A DNA stretch of 64,000 nucleotides from Pachyseris speciosa (GCA_016490735.1 JAEMWC010000963.1:51001-115000), one strand, 5' to 3'; positions 12,045-24,346 are shown, counted from the stretch's first letter. The notes: a model not told the origin generated them from the letters alone. Program-made: numbers and translations.

Positions 12045-14560
12045 CGAAAGGAAGCCCAGAAAATGCCCAGCAGGAGAGAAAGAAATTGAGGCAAGGAAAG
12101 CAAAAGAAAAGATGAGAAGAGGAAGCGAAAGGTAGAAGGCGAGGGCGCGGTGAAACTTTTCAACCCCAAAACTCGAAATTTTGCTTTCTACGCATGCCCG
12201 AAATTAAGCATCAGGAAAAGAAGGACACCAGGAGCCTAAATGCCTGAGCTATTAACTATTCTGTCTTCCTGTTGTGTGCTAATAAAACAAAACATTCCAA
12301 GATATAGGCCAATAAAGTAAATTTCATCTGTAAACGAAATATATATATTGTACAATATATTTTGTCTATCTTTTATTCTTTTTAATTTTCCTAGGGTGTA
12401 CTTTCGTTCACTTGAACCCTATTCTTATAAACTTCTGATAATTATGCGGCGCATAAGGCACATTTCTAACTAGTTTTCTAAAATGCAACGTAGCTTCCAC
12501 TGGATAAATACAACAATAAAAGGCCGGTCCCTTTATCTACATAGAACTCATGTGAGTATATATTCATTAGGGCAGGAAAGAAGATGCTTTGATTTAAACA
12601 GCCGTTTCATTTCGGAGTTTTGAAATAAATTAACAGCATTAAAAAACAAGTGTCTCGCACGGAGAATGTCAGTGGACATGTTCATGGTTATTTCCAAAAT
12701 TTAGGGTGACTCTAAAGTTCACGAAATTTAAAAAGCCAGGAACGTACTCGCGTTAAGCAGAAATTGTTGGCTTTTAAGACATACTCCCCTACAGCAGCCT
12801 TCGAATTACTCAATTGTCTCGCACACCGGAATATAATTGGACATGTCCCCTCTTACTTTTGTACAGTGTGGATGATGCTAAATGAAGTCTAACAAAATTA
12901 AAATCTTAGTTTGGATCGCTATAAAATTTGTGTAGCGTAACAGCGGTTGATCATCAGTCTTACCCGTTAAAACCTGATTCCTTCCACAAGAAATGTCATT
13001 GGACACATTCCTTTTTTTGCGGCGCAGATGATGCAAAGTGACTGCACACATTCTAACGAAATGCATTCCTTACCTACTACCGCACTAAAAGCACTAATAA
13101 TATTTGAGCTATCATTGTTACGAATTTTTATTTTTCCTGTACTGATTCCTTTTATTTCCATTCCAAGCGACACATAGGCAGGTGACATATGTGTGGGTTG
13201 TCTGATCTCAGGAATCATTTGTTTATTATCTGCAAGTTGCAGAGTTTCTGATATTGCATCTAATCCCATAAAGTTATTTTCATGAATAGCAGAAACAACG
13301 GCATGAATTTATATATTCTATCGATAACAAATCAGTAGTATGACTTTCTATGTTCTTAGCCTTATTTTTTTATTTATTTATATATTATTATTAATTGCGA
13401 AGGCCTTATTTTTTCCCATTTGTCTGAAGGAAAAACGGTCCTTACGCGCAGAAAGCAACACTGAAAGAAAAGGAAAATTGCAATTAAAAGATTTCTAAGA
13501 ATTTCTCGGTGTACTTCTCAGTCGAAAATCCGACTAGTTTTCGTAGACGCGAAAACTAATCTTCGATGATAATCTCATCTTCAACCTGGCAGCTGCAAAA
13601 CAAATGTTTGTCTGTCAAAAATAAGGCTTTAAAACCTTGCAAGAGCTCATACGTTGTAGTCTTTAGAGGGCAGGATGGATTTTTGCCTACCTTGCGAAAA
13701 GCGTGTCTAGCTATAATTTCTATAGAATGCCAAAATGCCGACCAACTATGACGAGCAACTTTACCCTTCCGTCTTAGAGACGGAAACCCAACATCAATTA
13801 TTAAGAAAAATGGTGATTGGGGTATCATGTACTGCATACGAAAATGAAAAAATATATCCTTCATGCCGCTTGACAGTCAACTTAAAAAAATAAAAGTTTG
13901 TGGTCTTGTGTTGAAGGAAATCGGAGGACGAAAATTGGCCGTCGAGTGATCACAAACATTACTGCACTACCCATAAACGGTTCTTATGAGCACTTAGGAT
14001 TCCTCCGCTTAATATTTACTTCGCAGTATGTTTAAAGGGGCATTGTTACGCTATTGTACCATCATTTTAAAAAGCTTAACACTGCCAATGCGTCAGTGGA
14101 AACGTTAGAATAATGGTCTAGTTTTGCTCTCAAAACTTGCCATGTTTTTTTGTTGTTGTTGTTTGAAATTTCAAGCTATGCATTGAAAAATCACCAAAAA
14201 AAATATGCGTCCTTTACGGACGCAGCTTTTAAGTTTCATCACTGTAAATTTTCTCTTGATTCTCGCGTATTCAAAGACGAAGTGTGCAAATGACTTTTTT
14301 TGTACCTAACGACTTAGGATATTTTCTCACCTTGCGAGTCATCTGCTTTGAGAGGAGGACAAGGGCCCCAAAGAATACAGAAGGAGAACAAGTTGAAGAA
14401 GGACAAGAGACCTCTCGCCATACTTGAGGTGTTACGCTGTGGATCCCGAAATCATGCAGTGAATGCTCCGTCAAGACAAACCCAGACGGGTATATGGTAG
14501 TGACAACAAACTGAGTGGGTGGTAATCAATTTTTCATGAACTAAAGAATACTGTCATCCG
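12045..14560. other. Intergenic region with weak diverged repeats
   Basis: No gene supported. Three diverged copies of a unit related to GTCTCGCACNNNGAATNTNA occur near 12652, 12811 and 12979, about 160 bp apart, each followed by TTGGACATGT-like sequence. The block 12235-12300 resembles 15150-15215 (TATTCTGTCTTCCTGTTGTG versus TATTCTGTGTTCCTGTTGTA), showing that duplication extends across this region. Confidence 0.45.
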
Positions 14561-14569
14561 GCGGAGCGT

Positions 14570-17500
14570 GATAATTACAAAGGACACCTCCTATTCGTTG
14601 AAATTGGAATGAATTTCTGAACTATTAAAATATAGACATCTTTGCCATGGTGGAAATTGTTGAAAAACCAGACTTTAAAAGGAAGGTCCGACTCCAAAAT
14701 AACCATTTTACAGAGTTTTAAAGAAAAGTAAAGAAGAAAAGTTCAGCATATGGCACCTCTTTCCTTTCTCTTGTTAAATATAACAAGAAACATACTTTCT
14801 GGTGCGTATATATGGTAATGACTACTGACAGAACAGTGAGACGGCAAATGATGATATAAGAGCGAAAATATTAAGGAGTTTGGGGGGGGGGGGGGGGGTT
14901 ATAATCAGTAAAAGTTGAAAATATGAACTAAGATGTCGGCCAAATTTGACCGCCTCAACCACCTCGGTAACAAAGTTAGAAAGCACTACTCACCAGCACA
15001 AGGCACTGAGCCCACTCTAAAGAAAATCCACGCAAGAAAACCAAAACCATTCAGAGAAATCATGCCCTACGATGCTCTTGATTCCAAATAACTTACTGAA
15101 GTCTTCCTAGCTGTTGTTGGTTGCAAACCTTAAAAAATAACTGGGGAATTTAAATGTGTGAGTCATTAAGTATTCTGTGTTCCTGTTGTATCCTGATAAA
15201 GAAAACATTCAAATCATGCTAATCATAGCGCTCCAGCTCGGGATTGTGAGGCTCTCCGGAGTAAAAGAACGCACTTTCCAAGCGCGGACTGAAAAAGTTA
15301 GATAACGGTAAAATTTCAGTCTCACATATTAAGAAAAAAAAAATGAGAAAAAGCTAAACGATTTTGTAGATCTGATTTTATTCGTGAAGATATCGGACAG
15401 TACTTCAAAAGGGCTGGTCAGATGCGTAATGTCTTGCAATCAACAGCCCAAACTGAATTACAAAAGAAAAGCAAGTCCAATACGGAGGAAGAAAGAACCT
15501 ACAATACCTAAGTATTTATTTTGATTTTCTGTAGATCCCAAACTTATTTGCTGAATGCTTGGTCACGAAAACAATGGTCATGGTTAAGGAGATACATGCC
15601 ATTCATGCATGTACCGAAATTAGATAATAAAGACGATCTCCTCCTATTGGCTGGAATTGACAGAAAGGAGCAAATGAAAATCCTCCGAGTTGGGAAAGAT
15701 GAGATATTTGGGAAGCAAACTTTAAAAAATAAAGCAAACCAGACTCCAAAGTACCCATTTTATCGATTTTTTAATAATCAGCAGTTAAGTGTAATACTTC
15801 CACCTATATCGCGTTTAATTGAAAAGTATATATGTCAATGGATGTCAGTTTTAAAAGCGTGCAAACAAACTTTCTCATGGACGTTTTCTAATGAGACAAG
15901 GTTATCGACAAAACAGTCAGACGACCTGAATAATAATAAGATGGGAGCGATTGGTGATCTAATTGGTACCAGCGGCAAACACGAGCAGTGACGGCTTACA
16001 TTGACTAACGTCAGACAAAAATGAGGTTGCCGCAGTCGTACCTAACACTTAAAACCTAATTCTGCTGTTCTCGGCCAATGGTGAAAGTACGAAGTAAACC
16101 AACCAGCTAACGTTCTTAATTCACTTAAGTGCTGATAAAATCCACAACAGCTGCAAATATATCGTGAAGAGAGACGGTGAAAATTGCCTGAAATGAGGCT
16201 ACAAAGGCGGTTTTGGGAATAAATAAAATACGTAGTCGAAGCTAACCGACTCACGCTCTTAAGAGAGACGGCGGGAATTTACTAAAAGGAGGCAAAAAAT
16301 AATAATAAAATAACTTTTCGTCTGAGCTTGTAATTTAACACTTAAAAGCGCAGTTCTTCTGTTCTCAGGAGGAAAAATACATCGTTTAAGATTTGAAATA
16401 ATCCAGCCTACGATCTAAGTTCGTAAACTTTGAGTCAGCTGATTAGGAATTCTTGCGGTTATGAGTTTACGTCCCTGAAAACGTCCTTTGAATTAAATTT
16501 CGGTTGAACAATTGAAACAGTCATCAGGTGTGGCTGCGTTAGCTAAATAACATAAACATGTCAGGTATGCAAGTGGGATTTGTTTTGTTTTGGCAGCTTT
16601 CTCCAATAAAAGAGCCAAATAGCAGCTCAATTCTGTATCCAAATATCAGCTCCGAAATGTGGGACTCCTTGGAGAGAGAGAAGAAGATTGAAAAGCTAAT
16701 TATTCCGGTTTTCGACTTTTTAAAGTACGTAGGAAGCCAACCGGCTAAAAATTTTTTATTCACGGAACAACGCCGGGGTGATAGAATCGGCCACAGCTAA
16801 ACATCTGCAAATATACGAAGAGAGGCAGAGAAAACTGAATCACTTTCTGTCTAAGCGATATGCCACCAAAGTCGCTCGTAACATTGAAAAAAAAAAAACC
16901 GCATTTCTCTGTTTTTGGATGGGTAAATATATTGTTTAAAGAAATAAAGAAGCCAGCTAACACTCTTAATTCGTAAACTTTATGTTAGTTGCCAATTAAG
17001 TATTCTGGTCTGGATAAGGCTCTGTCTCTGAAAACGTTCTTTAAATCAATTAAATTTATTTTGAACAATTGGAAAAGATCAAGCGTGACTGCGTTAGCTT
17101 GCTAACAAAAATATGCCGGGTATACGAGTGGGATTTGTTTTATTTTGACAATTTTCTAAAATAAAGGGGCTATGAGTTTGACGGTATCACTTGCCTAGTT
17201 CCTAGAGGTTGGTAATCATTAATAAACAGGTGAACCAGATGTTTTGTCTTTAAGTGTTACATTTGCCCGAGAAACCCAGCGCTTCAGAAATTTAGGTTAA
17301 ATCATGATATGGAACTAGGGCTTTTTTCTCGCCTTGCTCTAATAACACCGAAATATCAGATCGTCTGCAAGAGTTTGCCCAAATGAGGCTTTAAAAGACA
17401 GCACGAAAATCGTGCAGGAAAGATAAAAACACTTCACATTCGTATATATACAGACCAATGCCGTTGAGAAGGCCAACCCGGCCGCAGAAATTTGGATAGC

Positions 17501-18200
17501 ACAACGCATAACAAATTATAATATTTTTCTCTTAACGAGCCAAACCTAACATTATACAAGTTCATAGTCTCATCAAAATATGTAGTTTCATTTGTTCTTG
17601 TGTTTTTGGGAAGCAAATACGCGGTAAAAATTTTAACAAGAAGAAGAAGAAGAAGAAGATGAAGAAGAAAAAAAAAAAAAAAAAAAAAAGACAAGAAAAG
17701 ACCAGCCACTTGTCAATTCAATTCGTTAAGCAAATATTAGCTCGGAATTGCGGGGCTTCTCGGAGTAATAGAAAAAGATGGGAAACAGCCCTTTAATTAC
17801 AAAGGACACTTCCTATTCGTTGGAATTGGAATGAATTTACGACTTAAACTATTAAAATATAGACATCTTTGCCATGAAAATTATTTTAAAAGACAGAATT
17901 TAAAAGGAAGGTTGTAATCGGTAATAGTTGAAAATATGAACTAAGATGTGGCCAAAGTTGATTTTATTTGATACAAAAAAAGATTTTTTATCTAAATAAA
18001 CTGAAAAAAGCTGTCGTCCGTAACACTGAGAACCCTGCTTCTTCGGTTTTCAGTGGAGCAAATACTTTATTTAAGGTCGAAGTAAGCCTGCTAACCCTTT
18101 TTAGCATTCAAACTGACTATATTTTAGTTTGTAACTCTGGCTGGGAAAAAAGCTTCTATCCCCGAAAACTTCCATTGGGCTAAATTTCGAATTAGCGTAT
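14570..18200. repeat. Patchwork of diverged tandem/segmental duplications
   Basis: 14570-14690 matches 17795-17910 (TAATTACAAAGGACAC, AAAATATAGACATCTTTGCC). 15640-15760 resembles the same block. 16400-16620 matches 16965-17165 (AACAATTG with CGTTAGCT and GTGGGATTTGTTTT), with a partial third copy at 18080-18190. 14900-14950 matches 17915-17965. The blocks are about 550 bp to 3.2 kb apart. A poly-G run is at 14881-14898 and an AAG/poly-A tract at 17637-17689. The longest ORF here (15521-15991) crosses repeat boundaries and is not called a gene. Confidence 0.6.
14933..15091 (+). CDS. Possible small ORF or exon remnant (52 aa)
   Basis: ATG at 14933 opens 52 codons to TAA at 15089. The product is basic (LNHLGNKVRKHY, LKKIHARKPKPFRE) and its codon use is less AT-biased than the flanks. 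A second copy of the surrounding repeat near 17945 does not preserve the frame. I do not recognise a family. It could be a fragment of a captured gene; confidence is low. Confidence 0.2.
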   Translation: MSAKFDRLNHLGNKVRKHYSPAQGTEPTLKKIHARKPKPFREIMPYDALDSK

Positions 18201-18204
18201 TCTT

Positions 18205-18385
18205 CACTCTAGGGTATATTACGAACACAAAATGACAAGCTCCCAGTTGGCTTGTTAGCTCAGTTAGTAGAGCACTGCACCGGTATCGCAAAGGTCGTGG
18301 GTTCGATTCCCGAACAAGCGTGAATTTTTCACTACTGCTTAAGTCGTGTTCATATAACTGCGATGATCATTAACATACTCATTCT
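18205..18385 (+). mobile_element. tRNA-derived SINE, family 1 copy
   Basis: A tRNA-like head (18249-18319) has an A box TTAGCTCAGTTAGTAGAG and a B box GGTTCGATTCC. The 5' and 3' acceptor-like arms GGCTTGT and ACAAGC pair. It is followed by a body with CACTACTGCTTAAG and TTCATATAACTGCGATGATC. The same head and body occur at 30800-30985 and, decayed, at 28480-28625. The shared upstream sequence TATTACGAAC shows that it is a repeat family, not a functional tRNA. Confidence 0.8.
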
Positions 18386-19000
18386 TTAGTCCGCAATTCA
18401 AATATATGAATTTCTCATATTCATATTCTCAGATCTGGCTATGCCGGTAGATTACTGACATTTCCGGAGAAATAGGTTTAGCATTGCTAATACCAGTCTC
18501 CATATTTTTCGCTTTGATTGATCATTACTACAAAATTATATGTACCGATATTATAAAAATAGTGGAATCAAACATGCCTAATCATTTATTCCAAAGTTAT
18601 GCTTATAGCATCTGTTTTTCACGCTATAGGCTACCCAAGTAATAGCAGTACTTGTCAGAAACACGCCAAAATTTACAAGATTTAAGTCTCAAGAAGTCAA
18701 ACAGACCGCAATGAATCCCGGATAGCAATCAACATGCAAATGTGTAATTTGTTACGGGTTTCAAATCATTCGCGTTAGTCGTGAGAAGAGATTCGGAGTC
18801 ACCTTATAAATTTCCAATGAATTTCCATTCAGAATTGCTGCCTTTTTGTTATTTGTTCACCCTCTACCTTCACCTTCAGTAGGGACTCTCTGAACCCCTT
18901 TCCCATTAATCTTAGAATCTTGAAACGCTGTAATCACCGTTCAGAAAAAGATAGGGACACAAAGCCAATCCAGCTTTGTTGGTGTGAACTTTTATACGGA
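18386..19000. other. Intergenic, nothing recognised
   Basis: AT-rich sequence without coding potential or repeat termini that I can see. Confidence 0.4.
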
Positions 19001-19074
19001 GAGCTTGTTTCATCCTCCCAATCTAGTTACAATGTGGTTCATGTTCTCTGTTCAGACGCCAAAAGTAATTATTG

Positions 19075-19192
19075 GAAGATATAGAGGGGTACTTCTGTGG
19101 ACTAATGGCAGGAACTTCCACAATCTCGTTCCCAGAGCCCACGTGCCTTATGGCCAGTGCCAAGACACGGAGCTGTGGAATAATCCATTTTT
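19075..19192. repeat. Dispersed repeat, inverted relative to 28040-28140
   Basis: The sequence CTCGTTCCCAGAGCCCACGT followed by GCCAAGACACGGAGCT and GGAATAATCCATTTT is found in reverse complement at about 28045-28135. The two copies differ at scattered sites and lie 9 kb apart in opposite orientation. Each sits just upstream of an ORF start (19261 and the 27.5-27.9 kb ORFs), which may be coincidence. Confidence 0.7.
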
Positions 19193-19260
19193 TTGAACTT
19201 TTTCATTGGCTAGAAGTTCGAGCATGGGCAGTTGAGCCGGAAGTTGCTTCGTAAACAAAT

Positions 19261-19512
19261 ATGGCGAAGCAAATTGGCGGGGAATACTCCAAGGTTTTAT
19301 CGAAAGCTTCAGCTCGCCGGTACGTTTGCAAATACTGCAATTCAACCTTTTCGAGTTGTCCGATTGATTTGTTTGGAGAAAAGTCAAAGAAAGAAAACCT
19401 TTCAATAATTTTTGAGAATGTCACAGGTCTAGCTTTCACGGAGGACGATGGGTTTCCAAAACAAATATCCGCAGCTTGTCACAATAGCGTTAAACGTTTC
19501 AAACGTCATTAA
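19261..19512 (+). CDS. ZAD-like zinc-binding domain ORF, probably a pseudogene or single exon
   Basis: ATG at 19261 opens 83 codons. Residues 20-80 resemble the zinc-finger-associated domain (ZAD) that is multicopy in arthropods and cnidarians: an N-terminal C-x2-C (YVCKYCNSTF), a helix-rich middle (ENLSIIFENVTGLAFTEDDG) and a C-terminal ISAACHNSVKRF, where a second C-x2-C would be expected. One cysteine of that second pair appears to be replaced by serine. After the TAA the same frame stays basic and helical but has further stops, suggesting a decayed longer protein. No splice donor was identified. Family assignment is by pattern only. Confidence 0.4.
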   Translation: MAKQIGGEYSKVLSKASARRYVCKYCNSTFSSCPIDLFGEKSKKENLSIIFENVTGLAFTEDDGFPKQISAACHNSVKRFKRH

Positions 19513-20008
19513 GGATAACGAGAGGAAAGAAGGCGACAGAAAGTACATCCATCCAGAATAAGCGAGAAGTTAAACAAAGAAAAAGCAACGGAACAGAACG
19601 CACGCCTGTAGTCCGGCAAAGCCTCGCCAAAACGTGGAAGTGAGGATCTTGCCAGAGTCAATAAGAAAACCTGAACCTCCCTAGCAAAATAAAGGAATGT
19701 TGATTTTGGCAAAGACTGCATTGGCTACGCAATAGTGAGGTTTGTTCATTGTTTTGGTGTTCTTGATTGTACATGTCTTAAAACTGAGGAACTGGAATAA
19801 AACGATTAACCTTCATGCGTTGTTCTGATGGTTGAGTTAAATATTTTGCTGACTGATATGTAAATGCTTAATTGACAGAATTGGTAATTATAAATTATGA
19901 CACTGAGGTTATTAACTTGAAAAACCATATCTGGAGACTTGGAGGCTTGAACTCATGGTGTAAGTACAGTATCTTGATTACTTACCTAGAAGTTGAACCA
20001 CTGACCAC

Positions 20009-20200
20009 CTGGCTAGCCCAATGGGATGAGGCATCAGTCAGGTGAGTGGGAGGCCGCAGGTTCAAATCCCGGTTGGACAACACTTAGGGTCTTTGTAATG
20101 ATGTGCAAATGTTAGGCTTTCTGATCTAGTCTTCTTAGATATAAGGATGATAATCATAGGTCCCACCCTGCAACATTTGTTCGTAAACAACTCTGTGGGA
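20009..20200 (+). mobile_element. tRNA-derived SINE, second family
   Basis: A box TGGCTAGCCCAATGGG and B box GGTTCAAATCC are spaced as in a tRNA (head 20009-20079). The head is followed by a body with GGTCTTTGTAATGATGTGC, TTCTTAGATATAAGGATG and CTGTGGGATGTTATTAGG. No intact anticodon arm. It differs from the SINEs at 18.2, 30.8 and 60 kb. Confidence 0.6.
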
Positions 20201-20639
20201 TGTTATTAGGTGAATGGAAATGATGGGAGACATATTATTTCATGGGCTACAGCTTATGGTATACTTATGAACATCAGTTGTTGTGAGATCTCTCTTGTCC
20301 AGAAAATGAATGCTGTGTTGCTGGGAGTTGGTAGTGCTACCGTAAAAAGGGTTTGTGGATCTAGATCTGTCATCTGTGGGTTACAATTGAAGTACAAGTT
20401 CATACATTTTTTTAGTCTCAATGCAATGAGGGCATCTCACAAAATTAACTTTCCTTTTTTCATTGTCACAGTCCTGAAGTACTTTAGTATGTATACAAGC
20501 AACATAATTGGATAAAATAAAAATGCCATTAAAAAGTGAACTTAGCGGTATGTGTGCCTTTTGCACAGACTTGTAGCTGATGAAATAATGATTGATTTTT
20601 TTGATAGCTGAAAATGTCAAGGCATTATTAAGTTCATTG

Positions 20640-21330
20640 ACTTACATGCACTGGAAAAAATACCCAATTTCCGCATATGTATTTTGTATGTAAAATAGGA
20701 AATCGACATCCATTTAGTTTCCACGTTTGGGTTTTGTATGGAAAATTGTTGGATAAAATACCCCTTTTTAGTTAGCCATACGAAAAACAACCATGGAAAT
20801 GTCATTTTCCAATCTTACCTTGGAAAATTAAATTTCCACAGTGACTTTTCTATTTTCCAAGTATGTCACTTTGTCCAGAAACAAAATACATGATTTCCAT
20901 ATGTGTATTTTGTTGGTAAAATAGGAAATCCAAATCAATTCAGTTTCCATACTTGGTTACAGTTTGTAAAATTACATGTATAGTAGCTCCACCTTAGTTT
21001 TCCATACTAAAAACAAAGATGAAAATGTTATTTTCCAACCTTCATTTGGAAAATGTCATTTTTAGACTGAATTTCTTTTCCAAATATGTATTTTGTTAAT
21101 CCAAAAAAAAAAAAAAATTTCCACATTTGTACCTTGCTTGTAAAATAAAAATCCCATCCATTCAGTTTCCATTATGGTTACTGTATGGGAAATTATTCGA
21201 TAAATTACTCAATTTTTAGTTACTCTTAATCAAAACAAACAAGGAAAATGTATTTTTCAATCTTGACTTGGAAAATTGAGCTCCACTTTTTCAAGTATGT
21301 CTCTTTTGTTAGCAATAACACTAAATAACA
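20640..21330. repeat. Three-unit AT-rich satellite, ~224 bp period
   Basis: TATTTTGTATGTAAAATAGG at 20681, TATTTTGTTGGTAAAATAGG at 20908 and a diverged version near 21130 start successive units. Each unit contains GTTTCCATACTTGG, TTAGTT-CCATAC, GAAAATGTCATTTTCC and CTTGGAAAATT. Internal foldbacks of GGAAAAT/ATTTTCC recur. A related, more scrambled block is at 25620-26130. Confidence 0.65.
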
Positions 21331-21545
21331 ATCTTATCTTTCTGTTGTAGAAGCAGTAGTGGCATGTACAGTACAATCCTACTTTGACTCAAAAAAAGAA
21401 ATGAATTTATAAAAAAAATTACTGAATTCCTGCAAGTACAGTAATATAGCAAATTTTACCACTGGAATCAACTAATAGTAAGGCAGTTCACTGTTAGATT
21501 TGTTCTTGCCATATCCCTGGCAAAATGTCAATGACACTTCTGAAG

Positions 21546-22595
21546 TTAATACTGTCCATAGTTCGTGAACTTGATTCCTAAACCCACGGGTGATTTCTCT
21601 CCCAGTGTACATGCTTGACAAAGAAATTGGCTCGAACTTTCGGAAACAAACTCTGTATAGGTTCCACTAAAAACAGCGCGATCATTGTCAAAGCTACCAC
21701 AGCCACTTAATGATAAAGAGCATTCATTCCCTTCCACACAATCTTCAGAACAAATTGGAACAGCAGAGTTATCCAGGTAACTTTCAGGGAGACTGGTTTC
21801 CGGTAACATTGAACTAATCCCTGAAGCTGGTAATTATATAATAGAAATAGTTAAAAAATATATATTGTTTTAATTTATGGTTTACCAAAATAACTCTATT
21901 AGTTTAGTTTCTGGTTTTCTTTGTGTGAGATTTCTTATCATTATTTGACAGACACAACATATTTTTATTTTTATATCTTTTATAACCAAAACAAATTTTA
22001 ACTGCCACCCTGCATGAGGGTAGTTGAAGATTTGTCACACTAGTTGCAAAACCTTTGTTTATAAAATACACAAATAACAATTTAAAAGGTTTCACACAAT
22101 CGCAAGAGTGCTCGATACAAATACACGCTGAGCGAAATACGAATTCAAGATAGAAACTACAGTTTCTATGTTGAATTTGGTCATAGGCTTAAAATTAAAA
22201 TATGTACATTTGGCAACTACTAGACTTTGAATAGGGCGGTTTTTACGTTGCTTGTCGTTATGTTTATCAGGAAAGCAGTATTTGTTTACCTCTGTTATCA
22301 ATAAAATATATAAACATGTTTCAAATTGTAAGCCTATACCTATATTTTTATGCCCAGGTCTAGCTAGCTGCTCCAACGGATCAATTGAGGGCTCAGTTTG
22401 TAGAGGCATTTGTAAACATTCAACAGTGAAAATAAACTTACTATTTTCCTGTTCCAACAGTCTCAAGGCTGAAAGATGTCTTTCCTGAGTTTTATAATTT
22501 ACAGGTTTTCCGAGGCATTCTTGGCAGGGGCAATGAACATGGACAGAATTTCTTTCAGTGCAAAAACACAACGACGCTAGCGCAAGATCCGCCAT
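21546..22595 (-). CDS. Uncharacterised gene, at least two exons, Cys/His-motif N-terminus
   Basis: Minus-strand exon 1 (22595-22340) starts ATG GCG GAT CTT and encodes a cysteine-rich segment CPCQECLGKPVNYKTQERHL, then LEQENSKFIFTVECLQ. The in-frame ORF extends upstream to 22685, so an earlier ATG is possible. Donor GTATAG follows 22340 and the matching acceptor TTACCAG precedes 21826. Phases agree, and exon 2 reads SGISSMLPETSLPESYLDNS into a Ser/Cys-rich stretch ending at a stop at 21546. More exons may follow. The C-x-C-x2-C...H pattern resembles N-termini of transposon-derived proteins in cnidarians, but I cannot name it. It is transcribed head-to-head with the 22801 gene. Confidence 0.5.
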
Positions 22596-22800
22596 ATTGT
22601 CAGTCATATGAGCAGTCAGTCCGACGGGACAGCGTCCAACTAGTTTGGTCAACCAATCAAATGGATCGGAAGTTTCAGTAACCAATCACACGGCAGCAGT
22701 CTTGGTATAAAGAACTGTGTGACTAATTTCCCGCCCTCTCCGCGGAATTTGCTTTGCAATGAAATTGCAGGAAAATTGGTGTTCAGTTGTGTACGGAGTT
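22596..22800. promoter_or_regulatory. Probable bidirectional promoter with two CCAAT boxes
   Basis: Only ~205 bp separate the two divergent start codons. It contains AACCAATCA at 22648-22656 and again at 22679-22687, a GGATCGGAAGT ETS-like site between them (22663-22673), and a GC-rich patch CCCGCCCTCTCCGCGG at 22731-22746. This composition is typical of a TATA-less divergent promoter. Function is inferred. Confidence 0.45.
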
Positions 22801-24283
22801 ATGGCGTCGAAAGGAAAGACTTTTCGTTCCTCGCTTTTATGTAGTCAGGTGATTCTTTTTCTGACAATGAGGAAGAGGTGGAGCGCATTTTATCCCAAAG
22901 TCAGTGTGAGAGTCGCAAAAGAAGCGCACAAAGAGAAGATGATTGCATTCCACAGAACGAAAGGCGGGAAACAAGTGTGTCTTCAACTGAACGCGGGAAC
23001 GTCGTTGGTAAGTTTTATGTGGTCTTTTTTCGCTTCTAATCCACCAACGGTTTCGCAGAAGTGAATCAAAGTCAAATGCTTACGTGACAGGCCAAAAACT
23101 TGTTCTGTAGTAATTTTTTCGTGCGTTTCCTTCTAAAGATGAAATGCGAAATTAAATCAAATTGCCAAATTGAGGATTCGCTTGATAATAATATATTCGA
23201 AGACAAATTAAGCTTAATTTAAACCGACAAAGTTCAACATCACTTTCCACTTCTCAAGTCGAAGCTTGCGTTTATTACATATTAGAGTAAGAGATGATAT
23301 ATTATAGACCAAAGTCTAGGAAGCGGCTTCGATCAGTAAATAAATTTGAAGTACTTTCAAAATCGTCTTTTCGAATTCGTTTCAATCTTCTCCATCCTCA
23401 GCCATCCTTGTTCCTTTTTTTCCTTTTTGGTGTTTTTCTTCCTTTGCAAACCATTTGCAAACCATAACGTGAAATGGGTTTATAAAACATGGTTTCATGA
23501 TAATTGTTTTGAGTTTAAAGTATGGAGTGCCAGAAAATGTCCATGTAAGGTCATTGGAAATTCTAGGGGGTGGGGGTCTCAATAGCCAAAATTTTTGAAG
23601 GAAATTTTGATGTACGAGTTGGAATTTCTGGTGGGGTTTAGAGATTCAAACCTAAAACCTTCTCTGGGAAAGGTATGGATATTTACTGGAATACCACACC
23701 AATGACAATAATTGTCACAGGGACTTGTCCTGGTTGCAGTACACAGAGTGACTTCTCTCGCCTTGTGCATTCCAACCTTTAGAAACAGTGAAAGAAATGC
23801 AGCAGGTAACAAATTAAGATAAAGAGGGATTTATTTGCCTTTGCTTGCTAACGATACCTACTGTTAATGCGATTGGCCTCTTTGTGAAAAAGGGGCCCAT
23901 CCATTGTTCTCAATTAACATTTGGCCTGGTTTAGTATCTACTATGTGAATATAGCTTTTCTTTTAACATGCAGTTTCTTTATTTTTATCCTAGACATGCC
24001 TCAGACCACAACAGATTTAATTGTAATGGTGGCTCTAGGAAAACCATCCATAAAAGAAGTGAAGATGGATCAATTACAGAAGATGAAAAAAGTCCTCAAC
24101 CTTGGCCTTTTACGAGGCAAGGACAAGATGACCCACATCAGAGCTATTGCAAATTCACTCCGCAATGAGGGCTACATTACCATACCTGAATCTAAGGAGG
24201 AGGATCAGGCATCGGTGACTCGTGGTGATGTTAAAGTAGTCAAGGAGATTATTCTGGGAGAGTGTACAGCTAAGGACTCTTAA
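22801..24283 (+). CDS. Uncharacterised two-exon gene with an apparent 1-nt frameshift
   Basis: Exon 1 is 22801-23007 and exon 2 is 23994-24283 (TAA). ATG at 22801 begins MASKGKTFRSSLLCS. After about codon 15 the coding signal moves to another frame, which reads SGDSFSDNEEEVERILSQSQ and is acidic and serine-rich. That frame ends at donor GTAAGT (23008) in phase 1 and joins exon 2 in phase, reading DMPQTTTDLIVMVALGKPSI, then QKMKKVLNLGLLRGKDKMTH and RNEGYITIPES. The unshifted frame hits a stop soon after the splice. One missing base near 22842 explains this. It may be an assembly error, an inactivating mutation or a misjudged start. No family recognised; no membrane segment or signal peptide. 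Confidence 0.55.
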
Positions 24284-24346
24284 TTGCTGATTATGTACTT
24301 AGTAAACACAACCTTTGATTAAGATGTATGCAGGACTGTTTTTGAT

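Noticed and set aside
13566..13864. Overlapping opposite-strand ORFs as an antisense pair
   Set aside because: No conserved domain, no splice signals, and mutual shadowing of frames.
15521..15991. 156-codon ORF as a gene
   Set aside because: It crosses boundaries of diverged repeat blocks whose other copies have stops, and no domain or splice context is seen.
18249..18319. Functional tRNA gene
   Set aside because: Repeated family with the same non-tRNA flanks and body; SINE head.
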